A DNA stretch of 22,088 bases from CAZZNQ01 sp964655775 (lineage in GTDB: Bacteria > Planctomycetota > Brocadiia > SM23-32), in assembly GCA_964655775.1 (NCBI GenBank), contig CAZZNQ010000067.1, positions 1 to 22,088 of the forward strand, in the 5' to 3' direction. The notes beneath the pieces were generated by a model, which had not been told where the DNA came from, made no database searches, and worked only from the letters and a program-made list of their open reading frames with translations. Within the stretch, counting starts at the first letter, position 1. Each line of letters opens with the position of its first letter. The position numbers and the translations under genes were made by a program. This document shows positions 1-7,483 of this stretch, piece by piece.

Positions 1-275
1 CGGACGGCCACTGCAGCTATTCGCCCGACCGGCGATGGATACTCACGGATACCTATCCCGACGCGGAGCATATGCGCACGCTGCTGCTCTATGATCCACA
101 CGCCCGGCGCCGCGTGGACCTGGGCAGGTTCTACGCCCCTCCGGAGCTCCCCGGCGAAATCCGGTGCGACCTGCATCCGCGGTGGAGCCGCGACGGGCGG
201 CAGGTCTGCTTCGACTCGGCACACGAGGGTTCACGGCAGATGTACGTCATGGACGTATCCGAGATCACGGCGTAA
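1..275 (+). CDS. Oligogalacturonate-lyase-like beta-propeller protein, 3' end only
   Basis: Only the last 90 or so residues are in the window, read in the frame that begins at base 3; the 5' end lies to the left. The visible part contains two PD40/TolB-type blade motifs, SYSPDRRWILTDTYPD and HPRWSRDGRQVCFDS, then the blade ending RQMYVMDVSE just before the TAA stop. This pattern (DLHPRWSRDGRQVCFDS with a YDP..RRVDLGRFY blade) is typical of the oligogalacturonate lyase / pectate-lyase-22 propeller family, which cleaves short pectin oligomers by beta-elimination. The catalytic histidines and metal ligands are upstream and cannot be inspected, so the activity is inferred from the propeller C-terminus alone. 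The gene converges on the methyltransferase gene, with 20 nt between the two stop codons. Confidence 0.7.
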   Translation, partial: DGHCSYSPDRRWILTDTYPDAEHMRTLLLYDPHARRRVDLGRFYAPPELPGEIRCDLHPRWSRDGRQVCFDSAHEGSRQMYVMDVSEITA

Positions 276-295
276 GCATGCTTCTCAAAGCGCCG

Positions 296-1678
296 CTACT
301 TCGCGAGATCGCTCAGGAAGCGGTCGGCGATCTCGTCCAGGGCACGGCTCTGCTCGTCGGTCAAACCGTTGTCCACCTCGTTCGCGATGAGCTGTGTCGC
401 GACCTCTTCGGCAGCCTGATCCAGCCGCTTGCGCCCCGCGTCGTTCCACGCCTGACGCTTCTGTCGGAAGAGAAGCTCGGGCATGAACAGCTCGGAGCGG
501 AAATGCTCGAACGTATGCATCTCCTCGATGAAGGAGCCGGCGATGCCCACGGAGCGCACCACGTCCAGCGCCAGCGATTCATCGCTGACGTCGACCCCCC
601 GCTGGTAGCGCTTGCAGTAGCTAACCATCTCGTTGTCGATGACGGCCTGGGCGGTCGAGACGGTCAGCTCGGATTCGAGCTGGCTCAGGCCCCAGATGTT
701 GTTGACGCCGGCGGCCATGTGCGTCTGGAATCCGAACATCTTCTCCAGCGCGGCCTGTGCGTCGGGGCACATCGCCTCGGTCGAGACCCACGACCCCGAC
801 GGCAGGCCGTAGAAGCGACCCATGATAGCGGACAGCTTTGCGAACAAGGCGTTCTCGGGGGCGCCGGTCACGGCGATGGCGGTCTTCATGTCGAAGATGT
901 GTGCCAGGCCAAGGTTGTAGACACAGGGCCGCCCCGGCTCCAGAAGCTGATTGATGACGATGCCGGACAGTATCTCCGCGTTGCCCACGGCCGCAGACCC
1001 CGCGAGGGTGACCGGACCGGAGACGCCCGCCATCGGCTCGCCGTTCACCGTGGTGGGGATGCCGTGCCCCGCCGAACTCTCGAAGATGGACAGCGCCAGG
1101 TTCGTCCAGCGCAGCGGCCCGTGAGCGGTGAACCCGACGCTGAACCACGGGTGCGCGCCGACGACGTTCTGCATCTCCACCATCGTCTCCACGCCGGCCG
1201 GGGTGAAGCAGAGCGCGCGGATGTGCTTGGAGGTATTCTGGGCCATGATCTTGAGGCCCACCACGTCGCGCGCGGCCGCCGGCACATCGTCCATGGACAT
1301 GCCGAACACGGCGTGCACGTTGTCCAACTGGTCCAGCAGCCGGGCCATGTCCGCCATGTCGGCGCTGGTGAACGCCCGGTGCCTGCCGTCGCGGTACAGG
1401 GAGGTGCCCGGACACGCCCAGATCACGGGGTCGGACTCGGCGGATATGGTCGTCTCGGCGCCGCTTCTATTCGTGAAGGTCACTTCCGGCGGACACTGCT
1501 CCAGGCAGTCGGCCACCAGCTCCCGGGGGAAGATGACGGCCCCCTCGGACGCCCCCTTCTTCGCGCCGTTGGCGAGCAGCAAATCGGTGACGGCCTCGTG
1601 CTCGACCCGCACTCCGGGGTCTTCCAGAAGGGAGAGCGATGCCTCGTGGATGCGTTCGGCCGTCGTGTCTTCGTTCAT
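296..1678 (-). CDS. MttB-superfamily (trimethylamine methyltransferase-like) protein, non-pyrrolysine
   Basis: The 460-residue protein belongs to the MttB superfamily of corrinoid-dependent methyltransferases, TIM barrels that move a methyl group from a quaternary or tertiary amine to a cobalamin protein. Supporting signatures are an N-terminal helix with SLLEDPGVRVEHEAV, the middle segments SGPVTLAGSAAVGNAEILSG and GLPSGSWVSTEAMCPDAQA, and the C-terminal LESELTVS...QAVIDNEM block followed by the family-typical tail. The frame has no internal TAG, so this is the pyrrolysine-free branch, related to glycine-betaine methyltransferase MtgB and to many uncharacterised members. The substrate cannot be read from the sequence. 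The ATG at 1678 is chosen because AAGGGG lies 5 nt upstream; a TTG 21 nt further up is possible. It is the last gene of the operon that starts at etfB. No corrinoid protein or reactivase gene is present nearby. Confidence 0.85.
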   Translation of the reverse strand: MNEDTTAERIHEASLSLLEDPGVRVEHEAVTDLLLANGAKKGASEGAVIFPRELVADCLEQCPPEVTFTNRSGAETTISAESDPVIWACPGTSLYRDGRHRAFTSADMADMARLLDQLDNVHAVFGMSMDDVPAAARDVVGLKIMAQNTSKHIRALCFTPAGVETMVEMQNVVGAHPWFSVGFTAHGPLRWTNLALSIFESSAGHGIPTTVNGEPMAGVSGPVTLAGSAAVGNAEILSGIVINQLLEPGRPCVYNLGLAHIFDMKTAIAVTGAPENALFAKLSAIMGRFYGLPSGSWVSTEAMCPDAQAALEKMFGFQTHMAAGVNNIWGLSQLESELTVSTAQAVIDNEMVSYCKRYQRGVDVSDESLALDVVRSVGIAGSFIEEMHTFEHFRSELFMPELLFRQKRQAWNDAGRKRLDQAAEEVATQLIANEVDNGLTDEQSRALDEIADRFLSDLAK

Positions 1679-1695
1679 GGGTGCCCCTTGTGTGG

Positions 1696-2442
1696 TCAAT
1701 CGTTAAGTCCGAGAATTCGGGCGATGGTCGCGCCCAGCACGTCGCGCTTCTCTTCGAGCGTCAGGTCCAGCCGACGGATCTTGTCCAGTTCCAATCGCAC
1801 GAAGGAGTCGACATCCGGGGTGGGGTGCGGGCCGTCGGTGCCGAAAACCACCCGCTGCGAGCCGACGCGCTGGACGGCGTCCTCGATGCGCCAGAGCGTA
1901 ACCACCCCGCTCACGTCCAGGACGATGTTCGGCAGCGACTCCGCAAGCTGGATGAAGCTATCGATAAGGGATTCGTTCGTGCAGAGATACAGGCCCAGAT
2001 GCGCGACGATGATGGTGGTGTCGGGGAAGGTCTCCGCCAGCCTGCGCACGGGCGAGACGGCGCCCTTGCAGTCGACCAGACACGGCACGCCCAGTTCCCC
2101 CGCCAGCCGGAAAACCGGATCGCTCGCGTAGCCCTGCAGCGTGCACTCGCCCCCGTGAATCTTGATGCCCCGGAAGCCCTGCGCGGTCACGGCCTCCTCC
2201 AGCATCGGCAGCACGGGCCGCTCGTAGTTCGGGAGGGCGTAGGCATAGGGGATCAGGCGCCCGGGGTACTGCTCGGCCGCCCGGCCGGCCATCTCGACGG
2301 ACCGCTCGGCCGTTGTGGACATGGCGAACACAACCGCCCTATCGATGCCCGCGGCGTCCATCGACCGGACGATCTCCGCGGGCGAATACTCCGTGCGAGC
2401 GGCGTCTCCGTGCTTCAGGTGACAGTGCGAATCGATGATCAT
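1696..2442 (-). CDS. Amidohydrolase-family (amidohydro_2 type) TIM-barrel hydrolase
   Basis: A 248-residue metal-dependent hydrolase of the amidohydrolase superfamily, likely a cytosolic hydrolase or decarboxylase. The protein opens with MIIDSHCHLK, the HxH metal site at the end of strand 1 (H6, H8). It continues with FRGIKIHGGE (strand 3-4 region), IIVAHLG (metal-binding His on a later strand) and FGTDGPHPTP, with the catalytic Asp of strand 8. Its length is near the lower end for the amidohydro_2 group (roughly 250-330 residues). It lies 22 nt downstream of the FAD oxidase, and its stop codon is 17 nt before the ATG of the methyltransferase gene, so the genes are surely cotranscribed. The substrate is unknown; context suggests a step in the same catabolic route as the oxidase and methyltransferase. 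Confidence 0.8.
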   Translation of the reverse strand: MIIDSHCHLKHGDAARTEYSPAEIVRSMDAAGIDRAVVFAMSTTAERSVEMAGRAAEQYPGRLIPYAYALPNYERPVLPMLEEAVTAQGFRGIKIHGGECTLQGYASDPVFRLAGELGVPCLVDCKGAVSPVRRLAETFPDTTIIVAHLGLYLCTNESLIDSFIQLAESLPNIVLDVSGVVTLWRIEDAVQRVGSQRVVFGTDGPHPTPDVDSFVRLELDKIRRLDLTLEEKRDVLGATIARILGLND

Positions 2443-2464
2443 GTCCGCCGCCCCCCAAGCCGCC

Positions 2465-3889
2465 TCAGATATCCACGATCTTGCCCGGGTTCATGATGTT
2501 ATTGGGGTCCAACGCCCGCTTGATGCGCCGCATAAGTTCCAGTTCGTCTTCGCTGGCGACCAGGCTCATGTACTTCTTGCGCTTCGAGCCGATGCCGTGC
2601 TCGCCGCTGATGGTGCCCTCCAACTTGAACACGACGCGGTAGAGGTCCTCCAGCACGGTGGGCAGCTTGCGGTGCCACTCCTCCATCGACTCGTCAGGGT
2701 CCTTGACGACGGTCGCGTGCAGGTTGCCGTCGCCAGCGTGGCCGTAACAGGGGAACTGCACGCCATACTGCCTGGACATGCGCTCGAGTTCGGGGATGAT
2801 CTTCGGGATGTTGGCCGTCGGCACCACGATGTCCTCAAGGCTCTGCACGGGGCTGACGACCTTGAACGCCTCGGCGATGTTGCGCCGCACGCTCCAGAGC
2901 CGCTCGCGCGTGGTGTAGTTGTCGGCAACGTAGACCTCCTGCGCACCGTTCTCCAGGCAGAGCTCGCCGATGGTCTCGTACTCGCGCTGGACGACGTCCT
3001 CGTCCGAGCCGTCCACCTCGATCAGCAGCATCGCGCCCGCCTGCTCGTAGGGGAGCTGCTCATTCAGGTACTCGCATGAGGCGCGGACGGAGAGCTGATC
3101 CATAAACTCGACCGCCGTGGGGATCACGCCGCCCTGGGTCATGATCTTGGGCACCATCGCGATGGCGGTCTCGGCGTCGGGGAACAGGGCCAGCAGGTCC
3201 ACCTGCGCCTTCGGCAGCGGCATCAGCTTGAGAGTCACCTGCGTTATGATGCCGAGCGTTCCCTCCGAGCCGATCATCAGCTTCAGCAGATTGTAGCCGG
3301 TGACATCCTTGACGCGCTTGCCGCCCAGGTTCACGATCTCGCCGGTGGGCGTCACCACCTGCAGCCCGAGCACGTAGCGCTCCGTGACCCCGTACTTGAT
3401 GGCCTTGCCGCCACCGGCGTTCTCGGCGACGTTGCCGCCGATGTAGCAGGTCTCGACGCTCATCGGGTATCCGGCGTAGAACAGGCCCAGTTCGGCGATC
3501 TTATCGTTGATCTCATTGGTGACCACACCGGGCTCGACGACGACCATCATGTTGTCCGCGTCGATCTCGAGGATCTTGTTCATCCGGTCTGAGCCGATCA
3601 CGATGCCCCCATGCACCGGCACCGCGCCGCCGGACAAGCCGCTCCCGGCGCCGCGCACGGTCACGGGTATGCTGCACCGGTTCGCGAGCTTGACGATCCG
3701 CGCGATCTCGTCGGCGGATTCGGGTCTGACCACCACGTCCGGGTACGCGGCGTATTCCTCGCCAGCCACCTCGTCGTGGCTGAACGGCTCCAGCTTCTCC
3801 CTGTCGATGATCACGAACCGCTCGCCCACGATGCCGCGCAGCTCGTCGACGATATCCTCCGTGACGCGACCGTATTCTGTCGTTTCCAT
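2465..3889 (-). CDS. FAD-linked oxidase, GlcD / D-lactate dehydrogenase type
   Basis: A 474-residue flavoprotein of the VAO/PCMH-fold glycolate oxidase GlcD / D-2-hydroxyacid dehydrogenase family. The FAD-binding pyrophosphate loop RGAGSGLSGG is at residues 79-88, followed by ETCYIGGNVAENAGGGKAIKYG and VTGYNLLKLMIGSEGTLG (about 146-214). The C-terminal catalytic half carries YGHAGDGNLH (H384, D387) and GEHGIGSKRK (E430, H431), the residues that bind the metal and the hydroxyacid in the family. The ATG overlaps the etfA stop as TGATG, with GGAAGAGGG as ribosome-binding site. Immediate linkage to etfBA matches the lactate dehydrogenase/Etf complexes of acetogens (LctBCD), in which lactate oxidation is coupled to NAD by flavin-based confurcation. 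Whether the substrate here is lactate, glycolate or another 2-hydroxyacid cannot be told. Confidence 0.88.
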   Translation of the reverse strand: METTEYGRVTEDIVDELRGIVGERFVIIDREKLEPFSHDEVAGEEYAAYPDVVVRPESADEIARIVKLANRCSIPVTVRGAGSGLSGGAVPVHGGIVIGSDRMNKILEIDADNMMVVVEPGVVTNEINDKIAELGLFYAGYPMSVETCYIGGNVAENAGGGKAIKYGVTERYVLGLQVVTPTGEIVNLGGKRVKDVTGYNLLKLMIGSEGTLGIITQVTLKLMPLPKAQVDLLALFPDAETAIAMVPKIMTQGGVIPTAVEFMDQLSVRASCEYLNEQLPYEQAGAMLLIEVDGSDEDVVQREYETIGELCLENGAQEVYVADNYTTRERLWSVRRNIAEAFKVVSPVQSLEDIVVPTANIPKIIPELERMSRQYGVQFPCYGHAGDGNLHATVVKDPDESMEEWHRKLPTVLEDLYRVVFKLEGTISGEHGIGSKRKKYMSLVASEDELELMRRIKRALDPNNIMNPGKIVDI

Positions 3890-4953
3890 CAGCCCTCTTC
3901 CCTTCCGGACTTGCGCCGCTCGACCTCTTCCACCAGAGCGGGAAGGAACTCGAACAGGTCCCCCACCACGCCGAAGTCGGCCACCTGGAATATCTGCGCG
4001 TCCGGATCGCTGTTGACCGCCACAATGTGGTCGGCCGTCTTCATTCCCGCCAGATGCTGGATGGCGCCGCTGATGCCCAGAGCCATATAGAGCCGCGGCG
4101 TCACCGTCTTGCCACTCAGGCCCACCTGGTGCGGATAGGGTATCCAGCCCCGGTCCACGGCGTCGCGCGAGGCGCCGACGGCCGCGTTCAGGCGCGTGGC
4201 CAGCATGCGGATCATGTCGAAGTTCTCGGCCTTCTTGAGCCCGCGTCCGCCGGAGACCACCTTGTCCGCGTCCTGGATGTTGGCGCCTTCTTCTTCGTCG
4301 CTCCGAAAGCCCCTGTACTCGATGCGTGTCTTCACCAGCTCCGCCGGCGGCTCTATCTCGACCACCTCTCCCTCGCGTCTTTCCACGGGCTCCGGGGGCC
4401 GGATGGACCGGGGCCGGACGGTGGCCATCTGCGGGCGGTGCTGGGCGGTGACGATGGTCGCCAGGATATTGCCGCCGATGGCCGGGCGGGTCTGGATCAG
4501 GTTGCCCGTCTCCTCCTCAATGTCCAGCCCGGTGCAGTCGGCTGTCAGGCCCGTGGTCAGCCTGATGGCAAGGTAGGGCATCAGCGTGCGGCCGGTGCTG
4601 GTGGCGCCGGCGATCATCACGTTGGGGCGGTACTCGCGCAGCACCTTCTCCAGGACGTGAGCGTACGGCTCGACCAGGAAATGCTCCAGCCCGGGTGCCT
4701 CGACCACATACACCTTGTCGGCCCCGCGGCGGATGAGTTCCTGCACGTCGTCGCGGTTGACGTCTGCGCCCAGAACCACGGAACAAAGCCGGGTGCCCTC
4801 GCCGGCCTCCCCGGCGGAGAGCTTGTCCGTCAGCTTCTTGCCCCAGGCCAGCAGCTCGTAGGAGACGGACAGCAGGCGCCCGTCTTCCTGCTCGGCCAGC
4901 GTCCAGACCTCGCCGCTCGTCTGCGGCGCTTGGTTGTCAGTGGATTCGCTCAC
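3889..4953 (-). CDS. etfA: Electron transfer flavoprotein, alpha subunit
   Basis: A 354-residue EtfA. The N-terminal half has the adenine-nucleotide-like alpha/beta fold, with IAGATSTGRTLMPYLA and TRPAIGGNILATIVTAQHRPQMATVRP. That last block is the form found in anaerobic, bifurcation-type EtfA proteins. The C-terminal FAD domain holds QVGLSGKTVTPRLYMALGIS (from residue 276) and VAVNSDPDAQIFQVADFGVVGDLFE, the classical EtfA signature. Start choice: GTG at 4953 overlaps the etfB stop as GTGA, preceded by GGAGGAG; the frame stays open further upstream only because it runs antisense-free through etfB. It lacks the N-terminal ferredoxin-like extension seen in LctC of Acetobacterium. It forms a heterodimer with the etfB product and passes electrons to or from the adjacent FAD oxidase. 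Confidence 0.93.
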   Translation of the reverse strand: MSESTDNQAPQTSGEVWTLAEQEDGRLLSVSYELLAWGKKLTDKLSAGEAGEGTRLCSVVLGADVNRDDVQELIRRGADKVYVVEAPGLEHFLVEPYAHVLEKVLREYRPNVMIAGATSTGRTLMPYLAIRLTTGLTADCTGLDIEEETGNLIQTRPAIGGNILATIVTAQHRPQMATVRPRSIRPPEPVERREGEVVEIEPPAELVKTRIEYRGFRSDEEEGANIQDADKVVSGGRGLKKAENFDMIRMLATRLNAAVGASRDAVDRGWIPYPHQVGLSGKTVTPRLYMALGISGAIQHLAGMKTADHIVAVNSDPDAQIFQVADFGVVGDLFEFLPALVEEVERRKSGREEG

Positions 4954-5744
4954 AGAAGGTTCTTCTCCTCCAGGTAATCGACGACTTCCCGAGCGGCCTC
5001 GTGCACGCCCACCTTGCCCACCTCGACCATCTGCCCCGTCCGGGCGACCTTGGGCCGGGATATCTTCACCACGCGTGTCGGGGAGCCCTTCAGCCCCAGC
5101 ATAGTCGGGTCCACCTCCAGGTCGTCCGCTCCCCATACGGCCAGCTCCGCCTTTCGGGCGCGCTGCTTGCCGCGAAGGGTGGGCAGCCGCGGGTAGCCTA
5201 TCTCTTTGCCGATGGTGACCACGCACGGGAACGGCATGCGCAGGATCTGGTAGCCGTTCTCGACCAGCCGCTCCGCCGTGATGCCCTCCGCGTCGGCCTG
5301 GGTGATGTGGCTCACGTAGGTGCACAGCGGCAGGTCCAGGAAAGCGGCCACGCCGGGGCCGACCTGGCCGGTGTCGCCGTCCGTCGCCCGCACGCCCATC
5401 AGCACCAGGTCGAAGGGGGCGAGCTTCTGCACGACGCGCGACAGGCAGTAGGAGGTGGCGTGGGTATCCGAACCGGCGAACTCGCGGCCGGTCACCAGAA
5501 CGCCCTTCTCGCAGCCCATGGCCATCGCCTCGCGAATGGCCCTCTCGGCGTTGGGCGGTCCCATGCTGACCACCGTGATCTCTCCGCCGTTCTCTTCCTT
5601 CAGGCGGATGCCGGCCTCTATGGCGTAGAGGTCCAGGGGGTTGACGATGCTCTCGACGCCCTCCCGGACCATCGTCCCGGTCTCTTCGTCCATGCGGACG
5701 TTGCTGGTCTCGGGAACCTGCTTGATACAGACTATGATATTCAT
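4950..5744 (-). CDS. etfB: Electron transfer flavoprotein, beta subunit
   Basis: A 264-residue EtfB, normal length for the family. It begins MNIIVCIKQVPET, the standard EtfB N-terminus, which fixes the ATG at 5744; any upstream extension would not be homologous. The nucleotide-binding motif ATDGDTGQVGP lies at about residues 120-131, followed by CVVTIGKEIGYPRLPTLRGKQRA, the conserved segment containing the loop that contacts partner dehydrogenases. It is the first gene of the etfB-etfA-FAD oxidase-amidohydrolase-mttB operon; all junctions overlap or are shorter than 25 nt. The DxDTxQVGP form is compatible with the second FAD of bifurcating Etfs rather than the AMP-only type, but sequence reading alone cannot settle that. 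Confidence 0.93.
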   Translation of the reverse strand: MNIIVCIKQVPETSNVRMDEETGTMVREGVESIVNPLDLYAIEAGIRLKEENGGEITVVSMGPPNAERAIREAMAMGCEKGVLVTGREFAGSDTHATSYCLSRVVQKLAPFDLVLMGVRATDGDTGQVGPGVAAFLDLPLCTYVSHITQADAEGITAERLVENGYQILRMPFPCVVTIGKEIGYPRLPTLRGKQRARKAELAVWGADDLEVDPTMLGLKGSPTRVVKISRPKVARTGQMVEVGKVGVHEAAREVVDYLEEKNLL

Positions 5745-5782
5745 CTCATCCGAGTTCCGAAGCAGAGGTGCGGCTTCTGGGG

Positions 5783-5806
5783 GCCCGCTCGGCGGCCCCG
5801 GCGGGC
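5783..5806 (-). other. GC-rich hairpin in the etfB upstream region
   Basis: GCCCGC (5783-5788) pairs with GCGGGC (5801-5806), and CGG with CCG continue the stem inside a one-base bulge, leaving a five-base loop. It sits 39 nt upstream of the etfB start. No run of U follows on either strand, so it is not a classical intrinsic terminator. It may cap the transcript of the preceding propeller gene or shape the etfB leader; high GC alone can also produce it. Confidence 0.35.
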
Positions 5807-5836
5807 GGCTAGGCGCGCGCACGGCGACGGACCTTT

Positions 5837-5865
5837 TTTTTACCGCAAACAGCCCAATCTCGCAA
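5837..5865 (-). promoter_or_regulatory. Possible etfB operon promoter
   Basis: On the - strand, TTGCGA (5860-5865) and TAAAAA (5837-5842) are separated by 17 nt, giving a 4/6 plus 4/6 sigma70-like match that would start RNA near 5830 and leave an 86-nt leader before etfB. The A-rich stretch (8 A on this strand) stands out in GC-rich surroundings. The match is weak. Confidence 0.3.
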
Positions 5866-5878
5866 GGGAAGGCATGCC

Positions 5879-7483
5879 TCAGCGGCGCTCGGGCGTGGCG
5901 GGCTGAGTCCACGGCAGTAGACCGTCACCGCTGCCGCGTGAGGGGGTCGCGGAGGTCTCCGGCAGGCCCTCGCCGCCGGTCCACGGCCCTTCGAACACGG
6001 TCTGCTGCAGCGCCTGGGCGGTCGCGGGTATCTCGCCGGTCACCAGCTCCGGGACGTTGAACGTCGTCAAGCAGGAGTCGTAGTAGCGGGGGTCCTCCTG
6101 GGGCAGCACAAAAGGCCGACCGCAGTTGCCCTCTTCGTCCACGTATGCGAAGTACGGGCGGGCCAGCAGGCTGTCGCGCCTCTTGCTGGCGAATACGAAC
6201 CATCGGCTGTTGCTGGACCAGCAGTGCCAGGAGTCGGACATGTCGCTGTCGACCGTGTCCAGCCGCCGGTATTCGCCGGTCTGCAGGTCCATCAGGTAGA
6301 GATCGGCGCTGAACAGGTGCACCGGAAAGCATCCGTAGTCCGACATGCAGAACAGCAGGTAGCGGCCGTCCGGCGAGATGCGCGGCATGAGGATGCTACC
6401 GTCGGCATCTTCGGCAGAGAGCACGGTCTCGGCGTCGCCCCATCGGCCGGATTCCACGTCGAAGGGGATCCGCATAAGGTCGTAGCGCACTTCGTCGTAG
6501 CGTTCCGGCGGGAACTCCTCGCCCTGTTCCCAGAGTACCGGCGCGCTGCAGTAGTAGAGGTACCGTCCGTCCGGCGACCAGCTCGGATAGGTCTCGAGCC
6601 GGTCCGACCTCGCCAGTGCATCGGTTCCGCTCACGACATCCGCTTCGAAGGCGTAGACGGCGATGTCCGAGCCCAGGTCCATCACTCCCCGCACTTCCGT
6701 CCTCGCCGTGTGCCAGAACTGCGTGACCCTGTTGGTCGAGAATGCGATGGCTCGCCCGCCCGGGTGCCAGGAGCTGTACGCCGGAATGCCGGGAACCACG
6801 TCGTTGCGCATGTCGATCTTGACGGACTCCGTTCCGTCCACGAGCATCATGCCGTGCGAGGGACCGGTCGGGGTGCCGCGAAGCTGCAGTACCATGCGGT
6901 CCGGGCGGTTGTTCACGAAGGTGTGACAGTTCATGCAGACCCGGTCCTGGTTGTCGCAAACGGTGCGGGCGTCAAACGTCTCGACACTCCGCTGCTCGAT
7001 GCTCATGCCCACGTAGAGGACGAATGCGGGGTTGATGCGCCGGTAGACGAGGTAGGGGTCCAGCGGCTCGGGCGCCACGTGCTGGACGAACGGATCGAAC
7101 GATCGCCAGCTGCCGTCGGCGGATCGGACGGCGATATCGAACACGATCCGCCCGCCGAGGTTCTCGGCCAGGAGACGACGCCAACGGCGCCGAGGAATCA
7201 CCACGCGGCCGTCCCGGCCGAATACGTCGACGTGTCCGCCCTCGCTGCCGGATATCGCGACGTAGTAGCGCGAACCGGGCTCTTCGATGCAGAAGTTGAG
7301 CGGAGCGATGTTGGGGGGAATGGTCACTCCGGCGTAGCCCGGGTCGATGCGCGGCGCGCGCCCGGCGGGCACTGCGTCCTCCATGCCGGGTCCGCCCGGG
7401 GGCATGGTCATTGCCGTGGCGAACGCGACCACGACCACCGCCAGAATCGCTGCTATTGTGATTCGCCTGTTCACTTCTGCCAT
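5879..7483 (-). CDS. Exported PD40/TolB-like propeller protein with one c-type heme motif
   Basis: The 534-residue protein starts with a short basic end and a hydrophobic segment (about residues 8-25), a signal anchor or signal peptide. A single CxxCH motif, CMNCH (C183, C186, H187), lies in RVCMNCHTFVNNRPDRM and should bind one heme c, which requires export. The remainder is a beta-propeller with repeated blade motifs: YSSWHPGGRAIAFSTNR, YPSWSPDGRYLYYCS, MPRISPDGRYLLFC and HCWSSNSRWFVFASKR. Similar CxxCH plus PD40 proteins occur next to DUF6057-like membrane proteins in Bacteroidota, as I recall. The gene overlaps the upstream membrane-protein gene by 13 nt, so the two are translationally linked. 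Its ligand and electron partner are unknown. The last 40 residues are low-complexity and Pro/Gly-rich. Confidence 0.75.
   Translation of the reverse strand: MAEVNRRITIAAILAVVVVAFATAMTMPPGGPGMEDAVPAGRAPRIDPGYAGVTIPPNIAPLNFCIEEPGSRYYVAISGSEGGHVDVFGRDGRVVIPRRRWRRLLAENLGGRIVFDIAVRSADGSWRSFDPFVQHVAPEPLDPYLVYRRINPAFVLYVGMSIEQRSVETFDARTVCDNQDRVCMNCHTFVNNRPDRMVLQLRGTPTGPSHGMMLVDGTESVKIDMRNDVVPGIPAYSSWHPGGRAIAFSTNRVTQFWHTARTEVRGVMDLGSDIAVYAFEADVVSGTDALARSDRLETYPSWSPDGRYLYYCSAPVLWEQGEEFPPERYDEVRYDLMRIPFDVESGRWGDAETVLSAEDADGSILMPRISPDGRYLLFCMSDYGCFPVHLFSADLYLMDLQTGEYRRLDTVDSDMSDSWHCWSSNSRWFVFASKRRDSLLARPYFAYVDEEGNCGRPFVLPQEDPRYYDSCLTTFNVPELVTGEIPATAQALQQTVFEGPWTGGEGLPETSATPSRGSGDGLLPWTQPATPERR

Noticed and set aside
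296..1678. A pyrrolysine-containing trimethylamine methyltransferase.
   Set aside because: There is no in-frame TAG; the frame is continuous and fits the pyrrolysine-free branch.
4954..5325. An N-terminal extension of EtfA in the open frame that continues upstream.
   Set aside because: This part runs through etfB in another frame, has no homology to EtfA, and the GTG overlapping the etfB stop is well placed.
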